Assembly: GCF_004791165.1 (NCBI RefSeq)
Contig: NZ_SRUZ01000003.1
Location: forward strand, 62,001-126,000
Direction: 5' to 3'
DNA length: 64,000 nt
DNA from: Mesorhizobium sp. M8A.F.Ca.ET.218.01.1.1
GTDB taxonomy: Bacteria; Pseudomonadota; Alphaproteobacteria; Rhizobiales; Rhizobiaceae
Below are positions 34,745 through 43,804 of this stretch, in pieces. The notes beneath the pieces are model-generated. The model did no database searches and was not told the origin of the DNA. It saw only the letters and a list, made by a program, of their open reading frames with translations. Numbering within the stretch: the first letter of the stretch is position 1; each line of letters starts with the position of its first letter. Position numbers and translations under genes: made by a program.

Positions 34745-36019
34745 ATGAAGCTGGTCTCCTACTGGCACGACACTGCCCCCGTCTTTGCCGGCGCGGCGCA
34801 AGGCCCGGTCGAGGGGCACTACGATGCCGCCATCATCGGCGGCGGCTTCACCGGTCTCGCCGCCGCCCGCCAATTGGCGAAGGCCGGCGCCAAGGTGGTG
34901 GTGCTGGAAGCGGAACGCGTGGGCTGGGGTGCATCCGGGCGCAATGGCGGACATCTAAACAACGGACTTGCCCACAGCTACCTCTCGGCCAAGGCGGAAC
35001 TCGGAAAGGAACGCGCGATCGCGATCTACCGGGCGCTGGACGATTCCGTCGACACCATCGAGGCGCTGGTCGCCGAAGAAGGCATCGATTGCAACTTCCG
35101 CCGCTCCGGCAAGCTGAAGCTAGCCTCCAAGCCGCAGCATTTTGATTCGATCGCCCGCAACTTCGAAGCCATCCATGCCGAGGTGGATCCGGATACGGCG
35201 CTGCTGTCAGCGGCCGATCTCAAATCGGAGATCGGCTCGCTTTTCCATGGCGCGATGCTGTCGAAGAAGAGCGCCATGATGCATATGGGCCGCTATGTGG
35301 CGGGCCTTGCCACCGCCGCCGCCCGCCACGGCGCCGTCATCCACGAGAACACCCGGGTGACGGACCGCAGGCAAGCCGGCACCAGGCATGAGCTGACAAC
35401 GTCCCGCGGCAAGATCAGCGCCGACAATGTGCTGGTGGCGACAGGCGCCTACACGACACCGAATTTCGGCTATTTCCGCCGCAGGCTCATCTCGGTGGGC
35501 AGCTTCATTATCGCCACGCGGCCGTTGAGCGATGTCGAGATCACGGCCACCATGCCTGGCAACCGGACATGCGTGACCTCGATGAACATCGGCAACTACT
35601 TCCGCCTCGCACCCGACAAGCGTCTGATCTTCGGCGGCCGCGCGCGTTTCTCGGCGACATCGGACCAGCGCTCCGACGCCAGGAGCGGGCAGATATTGCG
35701 GGCGAGCCTCGCGGCGATTTTTCCGCAACTCGCCAAGGTCGAGATCGACTATTGCTGGGGCGGGCTGGTCGACATGACCAAGGACCGCTTCCCGCGCGCC
35801 GGCTACCATGACGGGGTCTGGTACGCGATGGGCTATTCCGGTCATGGCGCGCAGCTTTCCACCCAGCTCGGCATGATCCTGGCCGATGCCATGCTCGGCC
35901 GCGAGGACCGCAATCCGCTGAAGGGGCTCGAGTGGCCTGCCATTCCAGGCTATTCCGGCAAGCCATGGTTCCTGCCGATGGTCGGCCTCTACTACAAGGC
36001 GCTGGACCGGCTCCAGTGA
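34745..36019 (+). CDS. FAD-dependent oxidoreductase, glutamylputrescine-oxidase (PuuB/OrdL)-like
   Basis: 424 residues. MKLVSYWHDTAPVF precedes the FAD site AAIIGGGFTGLAAARQLAKA; VVLEAERVGWGASGRNGGH is the phrase shared by PuuB/OrdL-type DAO proteins; MGYSGHGAQLSTQLG closes the FAD site. ATG at 34745 preferred to a TTG two codons before. Converges with gabD after 22 bp. Together with GabD it suggests oxidation of an N-substituted amine to an aldehyde then an acid. Confidence 0.9.
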   Translation: MKLVSYWHDTAPVFAGAAQGPVEGHYDAAIIGGGFTGLAAARQLAKAGAKVVVLEAERVGWGASGRNGGHLNNGLAHSYLSAKAELGKERAIAIYRALDDSVDTIEALVAEEGIDCNFRRSGKLKLASKPQHFDSIARNFEAIHAEVDPDTALLSAADLKSEIGSLFHGAMLSKKSAMMHMGRYVAGLATAAARHGAVIHENTRVTDRRQAGTRHELTTSRGKISADNVLVATGAYTTPNFGYFRRRLISVGSFIIATRPLSDVEITATMPGNRTCVTSMNIGNYFRLAPDKRLIFGGRARFSATSDQRSDARSGQILRASLAAIFPQLAKVEIDYCWGGLVDMTKDRFPRAGYHDGVWYAMGYSGHGAQLSTQLGMILADAMLGREDRNPLKGLEWPAIPGYSGKPWFLPMVGLYYKALDRLQ

Positions 36020-36041
36020 CCACTGATCCGGCGGATGGGGT

Positions 36042-37502
36042 TTAGCCCAGCCCGCCCATATGGAAGCTTTTCATCTCGAGATATTCCTCGCTGCCGGCCT
36101 GCGCGCCTTCGCGGCCGAGGCCGGACTGCTTGACGCCGCCGAAGGGTGCCACCTCCATCGAGACCGAGCCGGTGTTCAAGCCCACCATGCCGAACTCCAA
36201 CGCCTCGCCGACGCGCCAGGCGCGTTTCAAATTCTCGGTGTAGAAGTAGGAGGCAAGTCCGTAGGGTGTGCCGTTGGCCAGCGCGATCGCTTCCTCTTCC
36301 GTCTCGAAACGGAAAAGCGGCGCGACCGGGCCGAACGTTTCCTCGCCGGCAAGCTGCATGTCCTTTGTGGCGCCCGTCAGCACCAGCGGCGCGACATACT
36401 GAGATCCTTCTGGCAGGGCGGCCTGCTTCTCAGTGACGATCGCAGCACCCTTGGCGAGCGCGTCCGCGACGTGGCGGTTGATTTTCTCGACCGCCGCCAT
36501 GTTGATCATCGGTCCGATGACGACGCCGGGCTGCGTGCCGGGCCCCACCGTCATGGCGTTGACGCGAGCGGTGAGCTTCGCGGCGAAGGCGTCATAGACA
36601 CCGGCCTGGACGACGATGCGGTTGGCGCACACACAGGTCTGGCCGCCATTGCGAAATTTCGAAACGAGCGCGCCCTCGATGGCGAGGTCGAGGTCGGCGT
36701 CGTCGAAGACGATGAAGGGGGCGTTGCCGCCGAGTTCGAGGCTGAGTCGCTTCACGCTGTCGGCGGCGCCGCGCATCAGCAGCGAGCCGACCCGCGTCGA
36801 GCCGGTGAAGGAGATCTTGCGCACTGTCACGTTCGCCATGATCTCGTTGCCGATTTCCGCTGGCATGCCAGTGACGATGTTGATGACGCCGGCGGGAATG
36901 CCGGCCCGTTCGGCGAGCACGCCGAGCGCGAGCGCCGAATAGGGCGTGAACTCGGACGGCTTGATGACCACGGTGCAGCCTGCGGCCAGCGCCGGCGCGA
37001 CCTTGCGGGTGATCATCGCGTTGGGAAAGTTCCACGGCGTGATGATGCCGCAGACACCCACCGGCTCCTTCAGCACGATGATGCGGCGGTCCGGAGTGGG
37101 CGAGGGGATGGTGTGGCCGTTGATGCGGCGCGCTTCCTCCGCGAACCATTTGACGAAGGAGGCACCGTAGCGGATCTCGCCCTTGGCTTCGTCCAGCGGC
37201 TTGCCCTGTTCCGTGGTCAGGATCAGCGCCAGATCGTCGAGATGCGCCAGCATCAGGCCGTGCCAGGCTTCGAGCAGCGCCGCGCGTTCGGCGTTGGTCT
37301 TCTTCCGCCAATCCCGATAGGCGGAAGCCGCGGCTTCTATCGCCGCACGCGTCTCCGCGCCGGCCATGTCGGGCACTGTGCCGATTGCCGACTGGGTCGC
37401 CGGGTCGAGCACATCGACCGTCTTGCCGGAGCCGGCAGCAACCCACTTGCCGCCGATCAGGCCGGCTTCGCGAAATAGACTTTTATCGTTCAGGCTTTTC
37501 AT
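36042..37502 (-). CDS. gabD: Succinate-semialdehyde dehydrogenase
   Basis: 486 residues, the usual GabD length. NAD(P) aldehyde dehydrogenase with ITPWNFPNAMITRKVAPALA, the general base in LELGGNAPFIVFDDADLD and the nucleophile Cys in NGGQTCVCANR; the C-terminus [14 protein letters not shown] is typical. Converts succinate semialdehyde to succinate, the exit from GABA or putrescine degradation. Last gene of the six-gene minus-strand operon, 17 bp after the isopropylmalate-type dehydrogenase. Confidence 0.9.
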   Translation of the reverse strand: MKSLNDKSLFREAGLIGGKWVAAGSGKTVDVLDPATQSAIGTVPDMAGAETRAAIEAAASAYRDWRKKTNAERAALLEAWHGLMLAHLDDLALILTTEQGKPLDEAKGEIRYGASFVKWFAEEARRINGHTIPSPTPDRRIIVLKEPVGVCGIITPWNFPNAMITRKVAPALAAGCTVVIKPSEFTPYSALALGVLAERAGIPAGVINIVTGMPAEIGNEIMANVTVRKISFTGSTRVGSLLMRGAADSVKRLSLELGGNAPFIVFDDADLDLAIEGALVSKFRNGGQTCVCANRIVVQAGVYDAFAAKLTARVNAMTVGPGTQPGVVIGPMINMAAVEKINRHVADALAKGAAIVTEKQAALPEGSQYVAPLVLTGATKDMQLAGEETFGPVAPLFRFETEEEAIALANGTPYGLASYFYTENLKRAWRVGEALEFGMVGLNTGSVSMEVAPFGGVKQSGLGREGAQAGSEEYLEMKSFHMGGLG

Positions 37503-37519
37503 CGGAAACGACCTTGCAA

Positions 37520-38563
37520 TCAGGTGAGAGCGGCGTCGACGGCGGCCGTGATGGCCCCCGTTCTGCCCTTGCCGGGAATGGTGCCTATGCCGCGCGCGGT
37601 TGTCGCTTCGACGGCTTTCATGATGCGGCCAGCGGCGGCTGTTTCGCCAAGATGTTCGAGCATCATCGCGCCGGACCAGATGGTAGCGATCGGGTTGGCT
37701 ATGCCGAGATGCGCGATGTCGGGCGCCGAGCCGTGCACCGGCTCGAACATCGACGGCGCCGAACGGTCAGGATTGATGTTGGCGGAAGCGGCGTAGCCGA
37801 GCCCGCCCTGGATCGCCGCGCCGATGTCGGTCAGTATGTCGCCGAACAGGTTCGAGGCGACGACCACGTCGAGGGTCTCGGGCGCCATGATCATACGCGC
37901 GGCGAGCGCGTCGACGTGATAGCTGGTGACAGTGACATCGGGATAGTCCGCCGCCAGCTTGCGCGTGATCTCGTCCCAGAACACCATCGAGTACTTCTGC
38001 GCGTTCGACTTGGTGACGGAAGCGAGCTTGCCGCTCCGCGCCCGCGCCTGTTCGAAGCCGAAGCGCAGGATGCGCTCGACGCCGGGGCGGGTGAAGATCG
38101 AGGTCTCGACAGCCACCTCGTCCAGCGTGCCTTGATGCACACGCCCGCCGGCGCCCGAATATTCGCCTTCGGTGTTCTCACGGATGCACAATATGTCGAA
38201 GCTTTCGGCCCGCAGCGGTCCCGTCACACCCGGCAGCAGGCGATGCGGACGGATGTTGGCGTACTGCACGAATGCCTTGCGGATCGGCAGCAGTAGGCCG
38301 TGCAGCGACACCGAATCCGGCACTTCCGCCGGCCAGCCGACGGCGCCGAGAAGAATGGCGTCGAAACCGCGCAAGGTTCCGATGGCGTCTTCCGGCATCA
38401 TGCGGCCGGTGTCCCGGTAGAACTTGCACGACCAGGGGAATTCGGTTCCGGCAAGTGCGAAGCCGGCATGGTTAGCAGCCGTCTGCAGCACGGACCATGC
38501 GGCGGCAGTCACGTCGATGCCGATGCCGTCACCGGGGATCAGGGCGATCGAATAGGACTTCAT
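37520..38563 (-). CDS. Isocitrate/isopropylmalate dehydrogenase family, tartrate/D-malate type
   Basis: 347 residues starting MKSYSIALIPGDGIGIDVTA. Landmarks: LLPIRKAFVQYANIRPHRLL, the NAD/metal segment CIRENTEGEYSG, YHVDALAARMIM, VVASNLFGDILTD and EPVHGSAPDIA. The YANIRP phrase and the ENTEGEYSG motif point to the tartrate dehydrogenase/D-malate dehydrogenase branch rather than LeuB. It would carry out NAD-dependent oxidation and decarboxylation of a 2-hydroxyacid. An ATG two codons upstream is possible but sits on the ribosome site. Confidence 0.88.
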   Translation of the reverse strand: MKSYSIALIPGDGIGIDVTAAAWSVLQTAANHAGFALAGTEFPWSCKFYRDTGRMMPEDAIGTLRGFDAILLGAVGWPAEVPDSVSLHGLLLPIRKAFVQYANIRPHRLLPGVTGPLRAESFDILCIRENTEGEYSGAGGRVHQGTLDEVAVETSIFTRPGVERILRFGFEQARARSGKLASVTKSNAQKYSMVFWDEITRKLAADYPDVTVTSYHVDALAARMIMAPETLDVVVASNLFGDILTDIGAAIQGGLGYAASANINPDRSAPSMFEPVHGSAPDIAHLGIANPIATIWSGAMMLEHLGETAAAGRIMKAVEATTARGIGTIPGKGRTGAITAAVDAALT

Positions 38564-38573
38564 CGGCATCTCT

Positions 38574-40037
38574 CTAGAGGCTGATCAGGACGCTCTTGGT
38601 CCTGCGATTGGCGAGATAGGCCTCGCGGCCAAGGTCCTTGCCAATGCCGGAGCGCTTGTAGCCACCGGTCGGCAGGATGTGGTCGCGCGAGCGGCTGTAG
38701 CGGTTGACCCAGACGGTGCCCGCTTCGAGCTTACGTGCGAAGCGGATGGTGCGCGACAGGTCTGACGTGAACAGGCCGGAAGCCAGCCCGTAGGTCGGAT
38801 GGCTGGACAGCGCCAGCGCCTCTTCCTCGCTCTCGAAGGTCTGGACGGTCAGGACCGGGCCGAAGATTTCCTCGACGATGGCAGGATTGGCCTGGTCGAC
38901 ATCCGCGATCAGCGTCGGCTCGTAGAAATAGCCGGGATGGTCCATGCTATTGCCGCCGGTCAGGCATTCGCCGCCGGCCGCGACCGCGGCGCGCACGATG
39001 CTGTCGATACGCGCCCGCTGCCGTTCCGAGATGATGGGCGAATATTGCGTCGTCGCGTCCCAGGTCGGGCCGGGTCGCACCGCCTTCATCTTCTCCAGGA
39101 TAGCGGCCGTCAGCCGGTCGGCGACGCGCTTCTCGACGATCAGGCGTGTCGCGGCCACGCAGGCCTGGCCGGCATTGAAGGTGACGCTGCCGGCGATCGC
39201 GGAGGCCGCCTTGTCGAGATCGGCATCGGCAAAAACGAGCTGGGGGCTCTTGCCGCCGAGTTCCAGCGTCATTGGTTTGACGCCGGTGCGGGCGACATTC
39301 TCCATGATAGCCGAGCCGGCGCGGGTCGAGCCGGTGAAGGAGACCTTGGCGATGTCGGGATGGCCGGTCAGCGCCGTGCCGGTGGTTGGACCATCGCCGA
39401 GCACCACGTTGATCAGTCCCGCCGGCAGGCCGGCTCTCACGGCGAGTTGCGCCAGATAGACGGCCGAGAAGGGCGTCATTTCCGACGGCTTCAACACAAC
39501 CGCATTGCCGGCGGCCAGCGCCGGGCCGAGCTTCCAGCCGGCCATCGAGACGGGAAAATTCCAGGGCGTGATCGCGCCGACGACGCCATAGGGCTCGCTC
39601 ATGATCATGCCGAGGCTAGCATCGTCGGTCGGCGCGAGCTCGCTGCCTTCCTTGTCGGCGAATTCGGCGAAGAAGCGGATCTGTTCGGCGGTGATGGCGA
39701 TGTCGCCGGCGACGAGCTGGCCGACCGGCCGCGTCGAGCTCAGCGCCTCGATCCGGGCCAGCGTCTCGGCTTCCGCCTCGATAAGGTCGGCCCAGGCCTG
39801 GAGTGCCCTGGTGCGCTCGCGTGGCCGGACGCCGGCCCAGTTGCTGACCTTCAGTGCTGCCTTGGCGCTGTCCGCCGCACGCTCGATCAAGTCAGGGCCG
39901 GCTACGGGGCAGTCCGTATAGGATTTGCCGTCCGACGGGCGACGCATCCCGATCACGCGCCCGGCCGGGATCAGTTCCCCGCCGATGAAATGGCCGACGG
40001 GGAGGGGAATTGTATCGGGATCGAAGCTCAGGCTCAT
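38574..40037 (-). CDS. NAD-dependent aldehyde dehydrogenase
   Basis: 487 residues. ITPWNFPVSMAGWKLGPALA, base in MTLELGGKSPQLVFADADLD, Cys in FNAGQACVAATRL, C-terminus PTGGYKRSGIGKDLGREAYL. Closest in style to gamma-aminobutyraldehyde/betaine-type dehydrogenases, but substrate cannot be fixed. ATG at 40037 preferred to a TTG at 40043. 138 bp separate it from the cupin gene; the isopropylmalate-type gene follows after 10 bp. Confidence 0.9.
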   Translation of the reverse strand: MSLSFDPDTIPLPVGHFIGGELIPAGRVIGMRRPSDGKSYTDCPVAGPDLIERAADSAKAALKVSNWAGVRPRERTRALQAWADLIEAEAETLARIEALSSTRPVGQLVAGDIAITAEQIRFFAEFADKEGSELAPTDDASLGMIMSEPYGVVGAITPWNFPVSMAGWKLGPALAAGNAVVLKPSEMTPFSAVYLAQLAVRAGLPAGLINVVLGDGPTTGTALTGHPDIAKVSFTGSTRAGSAIMENVARTGVKPMTLELGGKSPQLVFADADLDKAASAIAGSVTFNAGQACVAATRLIVEKRVADRLTAAILEKMKAVRPGPTWDATTQYSPIISERQRARIDSIVRAAVAAGGECLTGGNSMDHPGYFYEPTLIADVDQANPAIVEEIFGPVLTVQTFESEEEALALSSHPTYGLASGLFTSDLSRTIRFARKLEAGTVWVNRYSRSRDHILPTGGYKRSGIGKDLGREAYLANRRTKSVLISL

Positions 40038-40175
40038 CGACAACCACTCTGCGGCACCGGCTGGAGCCTAGCGCGTGGCGCCACGCAGCATGCGCTGTTC
40101 GGCGTTCCGCCACCGACGAATGTTGCGTGCCAGGCACGAGGGACGGCAAAATCTTCCGCGCGACGACGTGCCTCG

Positions 40176-40529
40176 CTATCCGACGGTCACGTAGATCTTG
40201 CGCACCGTTTCGATGGTCCTCCAGACACCGGTGAAGCCGGGCTTCATGACGAAGCTGTCGCCGGCGCGGTAGGTCACCCTCTCGCCGGCGTCCGGTATGA
40301 TCTCGATCACGCCGGAGAGAATGTGGCAGAACTCGAAAGTCTCGCCCTTGATCGAGCGCGTCTCACCCGGCGTCGCCTCCCAGACGCCGGTATGGACGAG
40401 ATCGTCCTTGGCGACATCCTGCGCCCAGGTCTTGAAGGCTGGGTCGCCGGCAATCAGCCGCTCTGGCAGCGACCTGGATTCGCGCGGCGAAAAGGCTGGG
40501 TTGGTATCGACGGTCTTGAGCAGGGACAA
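40176..40529 (-). CDS. Cupin-domain protein
   Basis: 117 residues. Single cupin of the EutQ/DUF861 type: HTGVWEATPGETRSIKGETF, FCHILSGVIEIIPDAGERVT and GDSFVMKPGFTGVWRTIETV. I chose the TTG at 40529 (MSLLKTVDTNPAFSP) because AAAGG lies seven bases upstream; a TTG at 40556 would overlap the preceding stop as TTGA. Cupins like this are frequent accessories in amine catabolic operons, with no known reaction. Confidence 0.82.
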   Translation of the reverse strand: MSLLKTVDTNPAFSPRESRSLPERLIAGDPAFKTWAQDVAKDDLVHTGVWEATPGETRSIKGETFEFCHILSGVIEIIPDAGERVTYRAGDSFVMKPGFTGVWRTIETVRKIYVTVG

Positions 40530-40552
40530 GGGATGGCCTTTCTGGTTGGATT

Positions 40553-41476
40553 TCAATAGCCGCGCGACCGGTCGACAAGCCCAATCGGCTCAAGGCCGGC
40601 ACGGTGGCGCCGGATGTTGTCGATGACGGCGCGTGCCGCGGTCACGCGCTGGGTGACGCTGGCGACATGCGGGGTGAGGATGATCTTCGGATGCGACCAG
40701 AGCGGATGGTCCGGGGGCAGGGGTTCGGGATCGGTCACATCGATCATCGCCGCCGAGAGCTGGCCGCTGTCGAGCGCGGCGACCAGCGCTTGATGGTCGA
40801 GCTGCGGCCCCCGGCCCGTATGAACGAGGGCCGCGCCTTGCGGTAGCTTTGCGAACAGACCGGCATTGAGAAATCCGCGCGTGTCTTCGGTCAGCGGCAG
40901 CAGGCAGATCAATATGTCGCTGGCCGCCAGCATCGCCTCCAGCCCAACCTCGCCGTGGTGGCAGGTCACGCCGTCGATCTGGCGCGGCGAACGGCTCCAG
41001 CCGGCGAGCGGGAAGCCGAACGGTTTTAGCCGTTCGAGAACCGCCTGGCCGAGTTGGCCGAGGCCGAGCACGCCGATCCGGCGCGACCCGGCCTGGATCT
41101 GCGGAATGTCCAGCCATTCGCCGGCCCGCTGCTGCGCCAGATAGGCGGGCAGGTTGCGGTGCAAGGCGAGCACGGCCAGCGTCACATATTCCTGCATCAT
41201 GCGCACGATGCCTTCTTCGACCATGCGCACGATCTTCACCGTCGCGGGCACCGCATCAAAGCGGAACTGGTCGACGCCCGCGCCAATCGAAAACAGGATT
41301 TCCAGGTTATTGTAGCGGGCGAGATTATCCGGCACGGTCCAGGTGATGAGGTAGCGCACGGCGTTGGGATCGACCGTTGCGGCATCCGTGGCGAAGGCAA
41401 CGTCTGGCAAGTCCTGGGTAAACGCATCTGCAAATATTGCAGCGCGTCGCGCATCGGAATTGAACAGGAATGTCAT
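40553..41476 (-). CDS. D-2-hydroxyacid dehydrogenase (glyoxylate/hydroxypyruvate reductase A-like)
   Basis: 307 residues. NAD-binding [20 protein letters not shown], the substrate-clamping Arg in [20 protein letters not shown], and a catalytic His in [18 protein letters not shown]. The GhrA-like lack of the long N-terminal signature (it starts [15 protein letters not shown]) and the length agree with the GhrA branch. GAAGGGAAG precedes the ATG. 12 bp after the deacylase gene. Confidence 0.9.
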   Translation of the reverse strand: MTFLFNSDARRAAIFADAFTQDLPDVAFATDAATVDPNAVRYLITWTVPDNLARYNNLEILFSIGAGVDQFRFDAVPATVKIVRMVEEGIVRMMQEYVTLAVLALHRNLPAYLAQQRAGEWLDIPQIQAGSRRIGVLGLGQLGQAVLERLKPFGFPLAGWSRSPRQIDGVTCHHGEVGLEAMLAASDILICLLPLTEDTRGFLNAGLFAKLPQGAALVHTGRGPQLDHQALVAALDSGQLSAAMIDVTDPEPLPPDHPLWSHPKIILTPHVASVTQRVTAARAVIDNIRRHRAGLEPIGLVDRSRGY

Positions 41477-41488
41477 CCAGGCTTCCCT

Positions 41489-42613
41489 TCAACCCGCGCA
41501 ACGCGCAGCCAGCGCTTCGATCATGCGCTGGCAGGCGGTGAGTTCGCCGGCGAGAATATATTCGTCCGGCTTGTGGGCGCGGCCGATATCGCCGGGACCG
41601 CAGATGATCGCATCCAGGCCGGCGGCCTGGTAGAGCCCGGCCTCGGTGCCATAGCTGACGGCGGCAAGCGGTGCCTCGCCCGTCAACTCACCCAGCAGCG
41701 CCGCCAGTGCTGCGTCCTGCGGCAGCGACAGCGCTGGATAGGCGCTCATCGGCGTCCACTCGACCAGATACCCCTTGGCGGCAAGCGCCTCGGCCCGCGC
41801 TTTGACCGGCGCGAGCAGGCTCGCCGGATCGACGCCCGGTATGGCGCGCGCCTCCAGGTCCAGCGTCGAGCTGTCGGGGATGATGTTGACCTGATGTCCG
41901 CCAGCGATCACGCCGGCCTGCAGCGAAGAATAGGCTGGCTCGAAGGTTGGATCGAACGGGCCATGTGTAAGCCGTTCGGCCTCGCTGACGGCCGCGTTCA
42001 GTGCCTCGGACATCGCATGGATGGCGTTGAGCCCGAGATCGGGCCGGGAGGAATGACCGGAACGCCCCTTGATGGTGATACGGGCGGCCGCCTTGCCCTT
42101 GTGGCCGCGCACGGCGCGCATGCCGCTCGGCTCGCCGACGATGACGCCGAGCGGCTTGGCGCAGAATTCGGGAAGGCGGGCGATGAGGTGCGGCACGCCG
42201 CGGCAGCCGATCTCCTCATCGTAAGAGAACGCGAAATGGATCGGCCTGGCGAGGCGCAGCCGCGACAGAGCAGGCACCGCTGCCAACGTAGCGGCAAGGA
42301 ACCCCTTCATATCGCTGGTGCCGCGTCCGTAGAGCCGCTCGCCGTCGCGGCGCAACGCGAAAGGGGACGAACTCCACTGCGGCTCGCCGGCGGGGACAAC
42401 GTCCATATGGCCCGAGAGGATATACCCGGGGACGTCGGCAGGACCGATCGTCGCGAAGAGATTGGAGCGGTCGCCTTCCGGCCCCAGAAGCAGGGTGACC
42501 GTCGCTCCCTGTTCCGACAGGTAGGACTCGATCCAGCTGGCAATGTCACCGTTCGGCTTGCCGGCCACGGATGGAAATGCGATGAGACGGCCGATTATGT
42601 CGAAGACGTCCAT
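41489..42613 (-). CDS. Acetylornithine deacetylase-like M20 metallopeptidase
   Basis: 374 residues. Zn ligands: His in ILSGHMDVVPAG, Asp in GRGTSDMKGFLAA, Glu in FAFSYDEEIGCRGVPHLI, His near the end in ICGPGDIGRAHKPDEYI. This matches ArgE/DapE-type N-acyl-amino-acid deacylases. First gene of the six-gene operon; start at 42613 gives the family N-terminus MDVFDIIGRLIAFPSVAGKP and has GAGG upstream. In this catabolic setting it probably removes an acyl group from an amino acid other than ornithine (inference). Confidence 0.88.
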   Translation of the reverse strand: MDVFDIIGRLIAFPSVAGKPNGDIASWIESYLSEQGATVTLLLGPEGDRSNLFATIGPADVPGYILSGHMDVVPAGEPQWSSSPFALRRDGERLYGRGTSDMKGFLAATLAAVPALSRLRLARPIHFAFSYDEEIGCRGVPHLIARLPEFCAKPLGVIVGEPSGMRAVRGHKGKAAARITIKGRSGHSSRPDLGLNAIHAMSEALNAAVSEAERLTHGPFDPTFEPAYSSLQAGVIAGGHQVNIIPDSSTLDLEARAIPGVDPASLLAPVKARAEALAAKGYLVEWTPMSAYPALSLPQDAALAALLGELTGEAPLAAVSYGTEAGLYQAAGLDAIICGPGDIGRAHKPDEYILAGELTACQRMIEALAARCAG

Positions 42614-42846
42614 TCCAGACCTCAAAATATTCTGGGTTTGGGCATTTGGCACTCCGGTTCGTCGGGCCGATACGCTCAACAATGTGCGCGTTCCTTCGCG
42701 ATTGCGTGCCGAAAGCGGAAGTGTTTCAGTTGAATCTTGCGTTGGCGCGTGGCTTTCGAACAGATCATATCGGTCCGATTGTTTAGCGTCGGCGGGGCAG
42801 GAGTGGCCGTTGTGGACCTCTCCATAGCGGCAATGGTTTCAGAGGC

Positions 42847-43746
42847 ATGGAATTGAAGCCGTCCGAAAGCTTGAAAATCGATGCCTTCTCGATGCGCGTC
42901 AGCGGCATCGAAGACGTCGACCTGGACCGGTTGCACGCGCTCTCGCTGTCGGTGAATTGGCCGCACCGGGCCGAGGACTGGCAATTCCTGCGCGACGTGG
43001 GTGAGGGTTTCGTGGTGCTCGACGAGATAGGGCGCGTTCTCGGCTCGGCCATGTGGTTCAGACATGGCGCCGATTTCGCGACCGTCGGCATGGTCATTAC
43101 CTCGCCGCGCCTGCAGACGCTGGGCGCGGCGCAATGGCTGATGAAACGGATATTCGACGAGGTCACCGGGCGTGATCTGCGGCTTAATGCAACCCGGGCC
43201 GCAAAGCGGCTCTATCTCTCGCTCGACTTCCAGCCGGAAAAGACCGTCTATCAATGCCAAGGCATAGCCCGCGCGCCAACGATGGCCGGATCCGGGACGC
43301 GGGGCGACATCCGGACTCTGGACGCGAAAGATATCCACGCCGTCATCGCGCTCGACGCGGCGGGATTTGGTGTGAGGCGTGAGGCGCTCATCGAAAAGCT
43401 TTTCGCGCACTCGGTCGGCTATGGCCTTTTCAAGGGCGACACGCTCAGTGCTTTCGCGCTCTGCCGGCCGTTCGGGCGAGGCCATGTCGTGGGGCCTGTC
43501 GTGGCGGAGAGCGACGCCGACGCTGTGGCGATCGTCCAACCGCATGTGGCCGGCCATTCCGGGTCTTTCCTCAGAGTCGATACCCATATGAAAGACGGCG
43601 AATTCGCCGCCTTTCTAGCGCACAGCGGAATGCCGGTCTATGACACCGTGCTGACCATGTCGATCGGCAAACGCCTCGCCGATTTTTCGGTCGGCGGTGC
43701 AGCCACACCGATGACATTTGCCCTCGCCAGTCAAACTCTCGGATAA
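42847..43746 (+). CDS. GNAT acetyltransferase with YitH-type C-terminal domain, copy 2
   Basis: 299 residues. Shares with the 32899-33738 protein the phrases NWPHRAEDWQ / NWPHRPQDWQ, LCRPFGRGHVVGPVVAE / IRPFGRGEVIGPVIAG and FLRVDTH / FLRVDTD. The GNAT acetyl-CoA loop is less canonical here (VITSPRLQTLGAAQWLMKRI in place of RGKGLG), so acetyl-CoA binding may be altered. Divergent from the deacylase operon. A terminator-like hairpin follows. Confidence 0.82.
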   Translation: MELKPSESLKIDAFSMRVSGIEDVDLDRLHALSLSVNWPHRAEDWQFLRDVGEGFVVLDEIGRVLGSAMWFRHGADFATVGMVITSPRLQTLGAAQWLMKRIFDEVTGRDLRLNATRAAKRLYLSLDFQPEKTVYQCQGIARAPTMAGSGTRGDIRTLDAKDIHAVIALDAAGFGVRREALIEKLFAHSVGYGLFKGDTLSAFALCRPFGRGHVVGPVVAESDADAVAIVQPHVAGHSGSFLRVDTHMKDGEFAAFLAHSGMPVYDTVLTMSIGKRLADFSVGGAATPMTFALASQTLG

Positions 43747-43764
43747 GGTCAGCCGAGGACGCGG

Positions 43765-43804
43765 GCCGTCGCCGCTGCCCCAGCCTTGGGCGACGGCACT
43801 TTTC
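43765..43804 (+). terminator. Rho-independent-like hairpin after GNAT copy 2
   Basis: Perfect 9-bp stem GCCGTCGCC (43765-43773) with GGCGACGGC (43789-43797), 15-nt loop, then ACTTTTC. It begins 19 bases after the stop codon. Confidence 0.6.

Noticed and set aside
38799..42733. Very long plus-strand frames (over 550 codons) opposite the aldehyde dehydrogenase and deacylase genes
   Set aside because: They mirror strongly coding minus-strand genes in GC-rich DNA and contain Arg/His/Gly-rich products without any family features.
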